From NCBI RefSeq assembly GCF_002804065.1, contig NZ_CP024955.1, positions 248,001 through 312,000 on the forward strand: a stretch of 64,000 bases of DNA. The letters run 5' to 3'. Origin of the DNA: Kyrpidia spormannii (lineage in GTDB: Bacteria > Bacillota > Bacilli > Kyrpidiales > Kyrpidiaceae). The translations under genes were made by a program, and so were the position numbers. This document shows, piece after piece, positions 52,035 to 59,979 of the stretch (position 1 is its first letter; every line of letters begins with the position of its first letter). A model generated the notes under the pieces. It was given only the letters and a program-made list of their open reading frames with translations, ran no database searches and was not told the origin of the DNA.

Positions 52035-52513
52035 GTGCGGGCGGCAGCCCACATTGGATGCTGAACATCCAGCAACGGTTGGACTGCTGGACAGGTCAGC
52101 GCTGCATAGTGGTCAGTGCAGCAAAGGATACTTCTAGGGCGTTTCCGTGAGGAACGTGGCGAAGGAGAGAGGGAGTGCCGAGAGGTCCCTATCCGAAGTG
52201 TGCAGGTTGAAAGCGAAATGCTGAATGCCAAAGCGGCGGGATGAACTGGGGACGCTGCGTTCTCTGCGGAACCTAAAACCCCCCCATGAGGGAGGGGTGA
52301 GGCAGCCCTGTCGACCACGATAACGGGGTATGCGGTTCATCACGTGGAGGGTGAGACATGTGCACTGTAGCCAATGTGGGTGACCCGTCGAGATCTCTCG
52401 GTTACCGTAGTGGGCATGGGCATATAAGGGTATCCGAAGTTGCTCGTGTGCCGAGAGAAGTCAGAGCGCCTTCATAGTAGCGAAGTAACCCCGAGACCAT
52501 AACTCGGTGTGAA

Positions 52514-54088
52514 GTGAAGGAAGGCGTCGTTGCTGAAAAAGTTGATTCAGAAGCAGGCATGCTAATTGGTAAGCCTCCGCTGCGAAACACTGCCAAGATG
52601 GTCCTGCTTGCGAGGAGACGCTCGAACTTGAAGTGGCACAATCTTTACGGACGTTTGCTCAGCTATCAACGGTTGTATGAGGCGTGGCTAAAAGTGAAGG
52701 CGAATCGGGGGGCTGGCGGAGTAGACGGAATCAGTCTGTCCGCTTTTGAAAGCAAATTGGAGGAAAACCTCCAAGAGCTTCTAAGAGACCTCAAAGCCAA
52801 GACTTATAAGCCAATGCCAGTACTCAGACGCTACATTCCGAAACGAAACGGCAAGAAACGTCCACTTGGCCTTCCGTCTATACGGGACAAGGTTGTACAG
52901 CAAGCGGTGGTGGATATACTCCAACCTCTATACGAGACGGAGTTTCATCCGGCCTCCGTCGGCTTCCGTCCCGGAAAAGGTGCGTTCAATGCGTTCGGAC
53001 GCATCATTCACCTGATGGAGCAAGGCTATGTTTGGGTGTACGATGCTGACATCAAGGGCTACTTTGACTGTATAGACCATCGAATACTGCTGGAGGTTAT
53101 GAAGCGAAGGATTGCCGACCGATCCATTTTGGACCTCATCTGGCAGTGGTTAAAGGCTGGGGTCATGGAGAATGGTGTGAGAAGTTTCTCCAAGGCGGGT
53201 ACGCCGCAGGGCGGAGTCATCTCTCCATTGCTGGCCAATGTCTACCTCAACGAGTTGGACTGGGAGCTCAGTAAGGCTGGAGTGCAGTTTGTGCGCTATG
53301 CCGACGACTTTTTGGTCTTCGCAAAGAATGAAGAAGGCGTCAAGCATGGGGAAAATATCGTTCGAACTGTGATGAAAAGACTAAAGCTCGAACTGTCGGT
53401 TGAAAAGACCAAGACCCTGCACCTGATGGAGGAACGCACCTCAGACGGAAGGATAATTCCTGAACTCGAATACCTCGGAGTGGCAATCCAAGGATGGTTT
53501 CGAAAACGGGACGGAACATGGAGCTTTGGGCTGAAATGTACCTCGGAAGCCATGAAGGATTTCCGAGTGGCAGTGAAGGAAAAGACCCCAAAGACGCATA
53601 CCCTAAGTCTGGCAGCGCTGGTCGAGAGAGTGAACCCGATCATCATGGGAAAGGCGGCGTACTGGGCACAAGCTGCTAAAGCGGTGCAGGTGTATAAATC
53701 AATTCGAGGCCGATGCCGCTGTGCCACAGCGCTCCTCGGTCAACAGACGAGCAGGCTAGATGCGTATGTCCGTCAACGTATTCGGCGTTGCCGCCTGCCT
53801 CAGCGTGGCGGTAGCAAGACGTACAGGAGAGCTAACATGCTCAGGTCAATCTACACCCACGAGCGCCTTATAAAGGCGGGACTTCGATATGCCGAGAGAA
53901 TTGTTCGGGATGCGGCTACGGGCCTGCCGCTGACAGATGACGAGTATTTAGCGCTTATCCGTCAGCGCAGGGAGAAGGCAGCCGCTGCCAAGCGGCAACG
54001 CAAAGCTGATGACGCAGCGTACTGGGCCAAGCGAGCTGCTGCGTATCAACGAGCCCAGGAACGAGTACGCAAGTTCGAGAGTAAGTGA
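52514..54088 (+). CDS. ltrA: Group II intron maturase / reverse transcriptase
   Basis: A 524-residue intron-encoded protein. RT motifs in order: GAGGVDGISL near residue 67, RPLGLPSIRDKVVQQAV near 116, DADIKGYFDCIDH near 175, SKAGTPQGGVISPLLAN near 229, and the catalytic RYADDFLVFAK near 258. The maturase region follows with the KTHTLSLAALVERVNPIIMGKAAYW segment. The C-terminus is a charged helical tail with no HNH endonuclease. It supports splicing and target-primed reverse transcription of the surrounding intron. It is read from GTG 52514 or a start further in. Confidence 0.93.
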   Translation: MKEGVVAEKVDSEAGMLIGKPPLRNTAKMVLLARRRSNLKWHNLYGRLLSYQRLYEAWLKVKANRGAGGVDGISLSAFESKLEENLQELLRDLKAKTYKPMPVLRRYIPKRNGKKRPLGLPSIRDKVVQQAVVDILQPLYETEFHPASVGFRPGKGAFNAFGRIIHLMEQGYVWVYDADIKGYFDCIDHRILLEVMKRRIADRSILDLIWQWLKAGVMENGVRSFSKAGTPQGGVISPLLANVYLNELDWELSKAGVQFVRYADDFLVFAKNEEGVKHGENIVRTVMKRLKLELSVEKTKTLHLMEERTSDGRIIPELEYLGVAIQGWFRKRDGTWSFGLKCTSEAMKDFRVAVKEKTPKTHTLSLAALVERVNPIIMGKAAYWAQAAKAVQVYKSIRGRCRCATALLGQQTSRLDAYVRQRIRRCRLPQRGGSKTYRRANMLRSIYTHERLIKAGLRYAERIVRDAATGLPLTDDEYLALIRQRREKAAAAKRQRKADDAAYWAKRAAAYQRAQERVRKFESK

Positions 54089-54092
54089 CGTA

Positions 54093-54164
54093 GAGCGGTT
54101 TGCGGGAAAACCGCACGAGCCGTTCATTGAGGGGCTGGCCCCGAAAGGGGTTGGCCTACTCTAT
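54093..54164 (+). ncRNA. Domains V and VI of the group II intron
   Basis: GAGCGG ... CCGTTC forms the 33-34-base domain V, with the catalytic AGC, a GAAA tetraloop closed by GCGG/CCGC and a CGA bulge. Domain VI is GGGGCTGGCCCC-gaaa-GGGGTTGGCC with the unpaired A near 54158 as the likely branch point. Confidence 0.85.
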
Positions 54165-54167
54165 CAA

Positions 54168-54261
54168 GATCAGAGGTCGGCGGTGGCGACATATCGTAAA
54201 TCGCGCCATCAATTCGCTCCCACCGCTCAAACTTTGACTCGTCAATCCGGTTAGCCTCCAC
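54168..54261 (-). pseudogene. Uma2-family endonuclease, N-terminal part (interrupted)
   Basis: GTG 54261, with AAGAAGGAG upstream, begins a frame reading ESKFERWERIDGAIYDMSPPPTSD and ends at GATC (54171-54168), where the IS element starts. This is the N-terminal segment expected of a Uma2 protein (ELIDGEIYDMSP-type). Its last codon GAT is the same as the first codon of the C-terminal part at 50252, so the gene rejoins in frame. A TACAAT about 45 bases upstream may be its -10 element. Confidence 0.85.
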
Positions 54262-54334
54262 AGCCCCTCGCTCCTTCTTTGGTTCGCATCTTACATGCAT
54301 TGTAGCACGGTTCAACATTATTTATTAACCCGTC

Positions 54335-54832
54335 ATGACAGAGGTGTTTGAAGATTCCGTCGAAATGCTGGTCGCCGATGTGGAGATCTTGAATCCGTTT
54401 CTGGATAAAGAGGCGCTGACCGACCTGGCGGAGATTCATTGTATCGAGTTGCCGAAACTCCGGGAGCAGTCGTCGGGGTTGGAGCAGTGGCTGGTGCGTT
54501 GGATGTTGTTTTTCACGGCGATGGGGGATCGGGCGATTCGGAAGGTGCTGACGACGTTGGAGTTTTTGAGCCAGGACGAGGAAGCGCGGAGGTTGTATGA
54601 GGAGCGGATGAAGGGCTTGCAGACGTATCTGGCGGATATGGAAGGAGCAAGGCAGGAGGGGAGAGAGGAAGGAAGGAAAGAGGGAAGAGAGGAAGGGGAT
54701 CGGGAGGCTCGAAAGGAGTTGGCGAGGGCGTTGCTTGACATGGGGGATGACTCGGAAAAGGTTGTACAGGTCACAAAGCTGTCGAAAGAAGAGGTCGAGG
54801 TGATCCGGAGAGCGATGGGGCCTGATCAGTGA
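54335..54832 (+). pseudogene. Rpn-family nuclease with internal deletion
   Basis: A 165-codon open frame, MTEVFEDSVEMLVADVEILNP then FLDKEALTDLAEIHCIELPKL, continuing through LTTLEFLSQDEEARRLYEERMK, the EGRKEGREEG repeat and a C-terminal helix. Compared with the intact Rpn at 24767 it lacks the first 30 residues and the whole central stretch between KEAL and TDLAEIH, including the E-x-Q active-site strand. It keeps an open frame but cannot be an active nuclease. It abuts the promoter side of the split Uma2 gene. Confidence 0.75.
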
Positions 54833-55054
54833 CGGGCGGCCATCGGTGGTTGGACAAGGGCCGATGGTGCCATGAGCCATTGGGCGCGAAAATCTGGGAA
54901 ATGGCGGTACGTCATGAAAGTTACCGTTCTGCTATGACTCCGAAGTATACATATCAAGGAATATTAACTTTACTTTTTAAAGCTAATGGGTTAAAGTATC
55001 CATCGAGGTGCAATCTCCTGTCTAAACATCGACGATATGGAGGGCGAAAGGAAC

Positions 55055-55594
55055 ATGAGAATTTTTGTCGGTTACGCCAGCATGAATGGTCACACCAAAT
55101 TCCTGGCTGATGAAATCGCAGCCGGAGCCAGGAGCGTCACCGGGACAGAGGTGGTCCAAAAGGCGGTGAAGGACACCTCGCCATCCGAACTGGAAGCTTT
55201 TGATGCCATTATCTGGGGTTCTTCCGGCGTCTTCGGCAACCCGAATCCGGAGATGGTGCAATTCTTTGTTCAACTTGGACAGCAGTGGTTCATGCGGAAA
55301 CTGGAAGGAAAGTTCGGAGGCGTCTTCGGAACCACGTCAACGGCCCATGGAGGCATTGAAAACCTTCTGCGCGCACTGGCGGCTCCGATGCATCACCACG
55401 GTATGATTGTCGTTTCGCCTCCCAGCTTACCGGATGAAAAACACGCCCTCTACGCGTGCCCTTATGGAATTGCCGCCACGATTCCGGTGGAAGCCAGCAA
55501 GGATGCCCCCATCAATAAACCAAGAGAGGAAGAACTGGATCTGGCTCGCCACTACGGCCAGTACATGGCCACCCTGTTAAAGTCGTCCAAGTAA
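55055..55594 (+). CDS. Flavodoxin-fold protein, WrbA-like
   Basis: A 179-residue FMN protein. The phosphate loop YASMNGHTKFLADEIAAG replaces the classical T-x-T-G-N, DAIIWGSSGVFGNPNPEM near residue 55 supplies the first flavin loop, and GVFGTTSTAHGG near 95 the second, as in WrbA-type NAD(P)H:quinone oxidoreductases. ATG 55055 follows GGAGGGCGAAAGGA. It probably performs two-electron reduction of quinones or supplies electrons; the partner is unknown. The 220 bases upstream are AT-rich and contain no gene. Confidence 0.82.
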   Translation: MRIFVGYASMNGHTKFLADEIAAGARSVTGTEVVQKAVKDTSPSELEAFDAIIWGSSGVFGNPNPEMVQFFVQLGQQWFMRKLEGKFGGVFGTTSTAHGGIENLLRALAAPMHHHGMIVVSPPSLPDEKHALYACPYGIAATIPVEASKDAPINKPREEELDLARHYGQYMATLLKSSK

Positions 55595-55665
55595 ACTAAT
55601 GGTAAACCAACCATGCGGGCCCTCTGGATTCGATTTGCCGGGGGGCCTTTTACGTGGCCATTGTC

Positions 55666-56115
55666 TTACAATAATGCTTTGAGCCTGCGTGTAAAGTCAG
55701 CGGTGAAAACGCCTTTTTTTGCGGCGTCAACCATGAGAACGAGCAGTTCATCTTCATTGATGTCAAGAGGGCGAAGAATGAGTCGTTCATTGTCGTTCTT
55801 GTTCATCTTGTAATATGCGAAGCGGATTTCATCTTGCTGCGTTTGGTGAACATAAATTCGCTCAATTGCACTTACGGTATCACCTACCTTTAGCTTCGCT
55901 TGTTTTAGAAGGTCGCAGTAATCAGTTCTTTTGATCACGTCAAATCTATTGATTTTTTCTGTATGTTGGATTAAATTAAACTCCATGAGAAGCTTGGCTA
56001 TAGCTAGGCTGATAAGCGAATTTTTGCTTAACTTTGTAGTTTCCGCCAAAGCCGTCAACCCGTCGTCTAGGTCGGAATCAATGTACATGTTGAACCTTAC
56101 CTTGTTTTCGTCCAT
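55666..56115 (-). CDS. Ribbon-helix-helix type DNA-binding protein
   Basis: A 149-residue protein from ATG 56115 behind AAGGAGG. Residues 4-45 (NKVRFNMYIDSDLDDGLTALAETTKLSKNSLISLAIAKLL) look like a CopG/Arc ribbon-helix-helix. The C-terminal half (INEDELLVLMVDAAKKGVFTADFTRRLKALL) is unfamiliar. Two GTGTTAA-type palindromes directly upstream suggest self-repression. No toxin gene is seen beside it. Base composition is clearly AT-richer than the core chromosome, as in the rest of this accessory zone. Confidence 0.65.
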   Translation of the reverse strand: MDENKVRFNMYIDSDLDDGLTALAETTKLSKNSLISLAIAKLLMEFNLIQHTEKINRFDVIKRTDYCDLLKQAKLKVGDTVSAIERIYVHQTQQDEIRFAYYKMNKNDNERLILRPLDINEDELLVLMVDAAKKGVFTADFTRRLKALL

Positions 56116-56140
56116 GTTCGTTTTCCTCCTTGTCAGCTTC

Positions 56141-56182
56141 AACACTTTGTGTTTTATTGCCACATAGTGTTAAATTAACACA
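56141..56182. promoter_or_regulatory. Operator palindromes upstream of the ribbon-helix-helix gene
   Basis: AACAC-TTT-GTGTT (56141-56153) and GTGTTAA-A-TTAACAC (56167-56181) are two perfect palindromes sharing the GTGTT half-site, 14 bases apart, just behind the start codon. This is the usual layout for cooperative binding by a ribbon-helix-helix repressor. Confidence 0.55.
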
Positions 56183-56358
56183 TCGTCTTAAAGGATGCAA
56201 GTGAACGAAACAACGTTCTGCGAGATATCCGAATCACAGTGGATACTGGTAGCCTGGCGAGATCAAGGAACTGTGGGCTCATCTAGGCGTGAAACCTAGT
56301 ATATGATATTATGAATCGCATAGACCGGTTAACTATCTGTTAGGGAGGATGTAGATTC

Positions 56359-56565
56359 GTGAGGGTTTTCATCAAAAAATTCAACGTAGAAATGCAGATC
56401 AAGAACAATGGGCTTGAATTCGAAGTAAGAAACAGCAAGGATGAACATTTGGGTGATCTGGTCGTTACAAAGACCCAACTCATATGGTGCGAAGGGAAAA
56501 CGCAACCCAAGAATGGGAAAGCCATCTCATGGGAGGATTTCATTCAATACATGAACGGGCTCTGA
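56359..56565 (+). CDS. Small unknown protein
   Basis: A 68-residue protein from GTG 56359 with GGGAGG upstream. It reads as a compact beta-rich domain (FIKKFNVEMQIKNNGLEFEV, LGDLVVTKTQLIWCEG) ending WEDFIQYMNGL. No family is recognised, but codon use and the ribosome site make it credible. The following 250 bases up to 56818 show no convincing gene. Confidence 0.65.
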   Translation: MRVFIKKFNVEMQIKNNGLEFEVRNSKDEHLGDLVVTKTQLIWCEGKTQPKNGKAISWEDFIQYMNGL

Positions 56566-56818
56566 AGAAGGTGGCCGGTATGATGGAAAAGCCAAGGCCG
56601 GAGGACGCCGGGATGAAGGCGGCGGAAAGACAATGAAGATCCAAACACGTTTTCTCGGGCGGAGAGTTTGCACGGATCGTCGCCGGTCTGTTGCCGTACC
56701 GATTGAAAGACCGAAAAGATCACGTTAAGCATGCAGGATGTTACACGAGCTCTTTGGATCTAGGGTTCGGATCAAATTCCTCCGCTGTTGGCCAGTGTTC
56801 TGATCCGTAACAAGGGGG

Positions 56819-57259
56819 ATGAACATGGAAAAAAAACCAAACCAGAATGGTGTTAATGCGGATAACTGCCGCTGGTATATTACAAAAGCGAAGGTTAAAG
56901 AATTATCTACAGGGGCCACCAATAGCTATAACTATATGTTTCGGTTGGCATGTGTTCCAGAGTACACTGTAAAACATGAGTATCAAGGACGCTCCAAAAT
57001 TTCCAATCTGTTTCTTCCGTGCCGTCTGGATCAGGAGGGGTTTCTACAGGCAGAGATAGATAACAGTCAAAGTGTGATTGCGTTGACTGAGCATTGTTGG
57101 TTTAAGACCGGTAGGAATTCCTTTTATATCAAAAAAACACTTCTTTATATTACTGAAAAAAGCATGCCTGCGTTTTTCCTCTTTAAAAACATTAATGTCA
57201 CGGATGGGCAAGCGTCCACGCCGATCGTTGTTGATGAAATCAGATTGGTGGGATCATAA
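56819..57259 (+). CDS. Unknown protein, first gene of the SIR2-like unit
   Basis: A 146-residue protein from ATG 56819 (or 56825) behind AAGGGGG. It is AT-rich and predicted mostly beta (YITKAKVKELSTGATNSYNY, FLPCRLDQEGFLQAEIDNSQSV, NSFYIKKTLLYITEKSMPAFFLF). No motif or family is recognised. Its stop is one base before the start of the SIR2-like gene, so the two are almost certainly co-translated and may form a sensor-effector or protector-effector pair. That pairing is inferred from position. Confidence 0.75.
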   Translation: MNMEKKPNQNGVNADNCRWYITKAKVKELSTGATNSYNYMFRLACVPEYTVKHEYQGRSKISNLFLPCRLDQEGFLQAEIDNSQSVIALTEHCWFKTGRNSFYIKKTLLYITEKSMPAFFLFKNINVTDGQASTPIVVDEIRLVGS

Positions 57260-57260
57260 C

Positions 57261-58979
57261 GTGGAAGCTGAGATCAAATCGCACCGACCACGGTGGCCCG
57301 AGACCGCCATATTTTGGGGCGGCGGCGCCACCGCGTCTCTAGGTATGAAAACGACAGTTCAATTGGCAAAGTCGATTTGGACCTTGGCAGATAGAAATTT
57401 GACGCTGGAGGAACGGGTCCGATCTGCATTTGGAAATTGGATTGATGATAGGTATGGGCATGTGATTCGCGACCTCCTGCTGATTCTTGGCGACGATTCA
57501 ATGCCCCTGGGAATTGAGGCCGGAAAACGGCAGTTTGCGGCGCATACGGAAACGGATATCATGGAAATTGTGCAGTATCTCAGAGTGACTTATGACTGGG
57601 CGACGTTGCGCGAAGTGATCCATGCGTGTCCGATCCGTCGCGGTGAGTCGCCGGACGGCCAATATGTCCCGATACAAGACATTTTCAATGTGTTGGATTT
57701 ACATATCGGGAGCGGACTCGGGTTTCGGGTGCCGGGACACGGTCAGTCGCCCGGAATGTTCATACGCCCCGATCGCTTGAGGCATGCACGAAACGCACTC
57801 ATATTGCTGTTCTTGTTGCTCCACAGTCTCGGCTACCAAGAGTTGATCCATAACAAACAGTCTGTTTTGAAGACGTTTGAACAATTTGCGACTGTTCTGT
57901 ATGACTTGATGATCGAGGAAGGATTACGGTTGGCGCGGGAAGGGAAGCCACTTCAAGAGCGCAACTTTTATTTATTCAGCTACTCGGTTATTAGCATGAA
58001 CTGGGATCCACTTTTGCTGTGGCTCATGTTGAATTGCCATAAAAGGGGGAATAATTCTGTCCATGCCCCCTACGTTGGGAATCCGCCACAAAAATTGAAG
58101 TTGTTTCTTGATATCGGCGCTCTTTCAGGGGTACGGCAGGTCGACGGCAAGACGCCCGACATCTGGTATTCGTTTAACGAAACTGTGGTGCAACGCATAA
58201 ATGACCCGGAACACGTCACCGGACGCCGCGCCCGCGTGGGGAAATTCTTTTTTCCGCACGGAAGTTCTTCGTCTCGAGAATGTCCGAATTGCGGCAAGGT
58301 GGTGGTGTGTCTCGGAGATGAATGGTCCTTGCAATCGCCTGGTATTTTCCCCCCATTGCCGCTACCGGGACTTCAGTTTGGATTTCGGGCCAAATCTCGG
58401 GAGGAGGTGATGGCACGACGTGTCCGTGGATGTTTCGACGGAGTCCAGTGCCCATTTTGCGGTGAGATCACCGAATTGAAGGACACTCCGCTGATTCTTC
58501 AGACTAATTTTAAAGGCGGTCATGGTCCGTCCCTTGAACAGATCCAGCGAGACATGAGAGCCTCGCTGGAAGGGGCGAGACATCTTGTATTTCTCGGATA
58601 CTCGGTGCCGCCGGACGACTTCATATATCGAAGCGTTTTTACCGCGCGAAAGAATCATGCTGAATCGGTATACTGCTCGGTTGTTGTTGGATATGATCCA
58701 TCGGCTCCGGACAAATGGCTGATTGGAGACGAATTGAAAGCGCACATTCAGCGTGTATCCGAAAGGTCCGGGATCGATATGTCTTTCGTTCAAATGGTTG
58801 AGTCCATGTGGTCCATATTCGGGATGCAATATGTGCGGGCATACGCCCGGGGCATCCCCGATGTGTTCTTAGATCCGGGTTCACAGATTGTCAGTGCGGA
58901 TCGAGTCCGGGAATTGCTTTACCCAGCTAACGGGTTTGCTCCAGGTGTGTTTCCCTCGCATCAAGTTGTCCGCAACTAG
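57261..58979 (+). CDS. SIR2-like protein with zinc ribbon (candidate NADase effector)
   Basis: A 572-residue protein from GTG 57261. The N-terminal AIFWGGGATASLGM (about residue 14) corresponds to the sirtuin GAGxS nucleotide loop. SVISMNWDPLLL near 248 matches the NxD motif, and HLVFLGYSVPPDDFIYRSVF near 440 the late G-x-S segment. Two pairs, CPNCGKVVVC near 337 and CPFCGE near 400, form a zinc ribbon as in true sirtuins. SIR2-like proteins of this size in defence loci often destroy NAD to abort infection; here that role is inferred from family and neighbours, not shown. AT-richer than the core genome. Confidence 0.78.
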   Translation: MEAEIKSHRPRWPETAIFWGGGATASLGMKTTVQLAKSIWTLADRNLTLEERVRSAFGNWIDDRYGHVIRDLLLILGDDSMPLGIEAGKRQFAAHTETDIMEIVQYLRVTYDWATLREVIHACPIRRGESPDGQYVPIQDIFNVLDLHIGSGLGFRVPGHGQSPGMFIRPDRLRHARNALILLFLLLHSLGYQELIHNKQSVLKTFEQFATVLYDLMIEEGLRLAREGKPLQERNFYLFSYSVISMNWDPLLLWLMLNCHKRGNNSVHAPYVGNPPQKLKLFLDIGALSGVRQVDGKTPDIWYSFNETVVQRINDPEHVTGRRARVGKFFFPHGSSSSRECPNCGKVVVCLGDEWSLQSPGIFPPLPLPGLQFGFRAKSREEVMARRVRGCFDGVQCPFCGEITELKDTPLILQTNFKGGHGPSLEQIQRDMRASLEGARHLVFLGYSVPPDDFIYRSVFTARKNHAESVYCSVVVGYDPSAPDKWLIGDELKAHIQRVSERSGIDMSFVQMVESMWSIFGMQYVRAYARGIPDVFLDPGSQIVSADRVRELLYPANGFAPGVFPSHQVVRN

Positions 58980-59027
58980 GTCTAATCGATGGCTTATATC
59001 AGCGTCCAACGGCCACAACACCGTATG

Positions 59028-59057
59028 TTGGGCCAAGGGGTGAGGGTCCTGTATGAT
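59028..59057 (+). promoter_or_regulatory. Possible promoter of the helicase unit
   Basis: TTGGGC (59028-59033) and TATGAT (59052-59057) are 18 bases apart, in the short gap behind the SIR2-like gene. A GAGGTGAGGG site precedes ATG 59098. The two gene pairs may therefore be transcribed separately as well as together. Confidence 0.4.
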
Positions 59058-59097
59058 AGAATAGCATAATAGAGTAACGCGTATGAGGTGAGGGCCA

Positions 59098-59979
59098 ATG
59101 ACCACGCTTCCTTTACGCCATATTTCCATTCGCGTTCCTTGGCACGATACGGCCTGGGATGGACGTGTCTGTACGAATCCACGAGGGAACGCAGCTTGTT
59201 TAGCGCTTGATAGAATACGTGAGTCACGCAAGGATGATGACGAGTCCGCAGTTGCCGGGAGGTTGCTCTCTGAGTTGCCGGAATCCCAATGGCCTGCGTG
59301 TATCGCGGAACGCGGCACCCTGATGGCACCATTTGAAATTGTTCGGACTGTTGTTCAGCCATATAGTCCAACAAGCGAAGCACACAAACATATTTTACCG
59401 ACCAAACTGCGTTTGCCGCCTTATTCTGTGGCGGCGATTCCATTCCGCTGGATGAACCGACAGTTCGCCTGGCAGTTGGCTGAAGAACATGGGATAGATG
59501 CGTCGCCGGATCGAGAACCTACGGATCCCGAATGGTTGAGAAATAATCGTTGGGTACAGTCGCCCGACAATCAAAAAGCCTTGCTTGAAGGTTTCTTCAG
59601 CGCCATCCAGCCGGAACGGTCTTTGTGTTTCTTCTATGCCAAGCAAACCCCGCTGATGGAAGACGAGCGGCGGGTCATCGTCGGTGTGGGCAGAGTAAAA
59701 CATGTCGGACCGCTCGTAGAATATGAATATGCCGAGGACAGACCCATTCGCTCATACATTTGGGATCGTGTGGTTCAGCATTCCATCGAGCCGGAATTCC
59801 GTGACGGCTTTCTGCTTCCGTACCACAGTATTCTGGGAAAACTCCAAGCAGATTCGTCCTTCAATCCGGAGGACTTTGTCGCTTTTGCCCCCGACGATAG
59901 GCAGATCGAATTCTCCTATGCTGCAGAACACGTGCTTCATGATGCCGCTATCGCGGGACTCCTCGAGTGTAAACGGTGA
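59098..59979 (+). CDS. Unknown protein coupled to the helicase-nuclease
   Basis: A 293-residue protein. The N-terminal LRHISIRVPWHDTAWDGRVC with NPRGNAACLALDRI looks conserved in style but I cannot name a family. The middle contains LPPYSVAAIPFRWM and FFYAKQTPLMEDERRVIVGVGRV, the end FAYPD-like AFAPDDRQIEFSYAAEHVLHDAA. No catalytic motif is evident, though the VGVGRV beta strands could form an EVE/PUA-like or similar binding fold; this is a guess. Its stop overlaps the helicase start by four bases (GTGA), so the two proteins are probably made in balance and work together. Confidence 0.75.
   Translation: MTTLPLRHISIRVPWHDTAWDGRVCTNPRGNAACLALDRIRESRKDDDESAVAGRLLSELPESQWPACIAERGTLMAPFEIVRTVVQPYSPTSEAHKHILPTKLRLPPYSVAAIPFRWMNRQFAWQLAEEHGIDASPDREPTDPEWLRNNRWVQSPDNQKALLEGFFSAIQPERSLCFFYAKQTPLMEDERRVIVGVGRVKHVGPLVEYEYAEDRPIRSYIWDRVVQHSIEPEFRDGFLLPYHSILGKLQADSSFNPEDFVAFAPDDRQIEFSYAAEHVLHDAAIAGLLECKR

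Larger units (their letters stand above)
52035..54164 (+). mobile_element. Group II intron with encoded maturase-reverse transcriptase
   Basis: Begins with GTGCGG at 52035, a group II 5' end, and ends with a clear domain V (54093-54125) and a domain VI hairpin with a bulged A near 54158, six bases from a TAT end at 54164. The 480 bases before the reverse transcriptase frame hold the structured domains I-IV. Splicing would join AGGAGGT to CAAGATC and so rebuild a TCAA-like IS end. The encoded protein lacks an endonuclease domain, and the 5' exon is a hairpin, both typical of class C introns; exact class was not determined. Confidence 0.85.
50252..54171 (+). mobile_element. ISDra2-like IS200/IS605 element carrying a group II intron
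   Basis: A 3.9-kb insertion with divergent tnpA (minus) and tnpB (plus), subterminal hairpins at both ends and no inverted terminal repeats. The left flank is TTGAT (50247-50251). Both flanks share GATC, so each end is ambiguous by up to four bases. Removal of the insertion restores an uninterrupted Uma2 gene. The right end is split by a group II intron (52035-54164); once spliced, the end would read AGGAGGTCAAGATC. Confidence 0.85.

Noticed and set aside
54009-54254. An ORF spanning the intron end into the Uma2 remnant
   Set aside because: It crosses domains V and VI of the group II intron and reads antisense to the Uma2 N-terminus; no family resemblance.
55617-55655. A terminator-like GGGCC ... 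GGCC followed by TTTTA after the flavodoxin gene
   Set aside because: The stem is short and the loop is long, so it is too weak to list as a terminator.
56580-56800. Possible remnant gene between the 68- and 146-residue ORFs
   Set aside because: A few phrases look protein-like, but stops occur in every frame and no family could be recognised.
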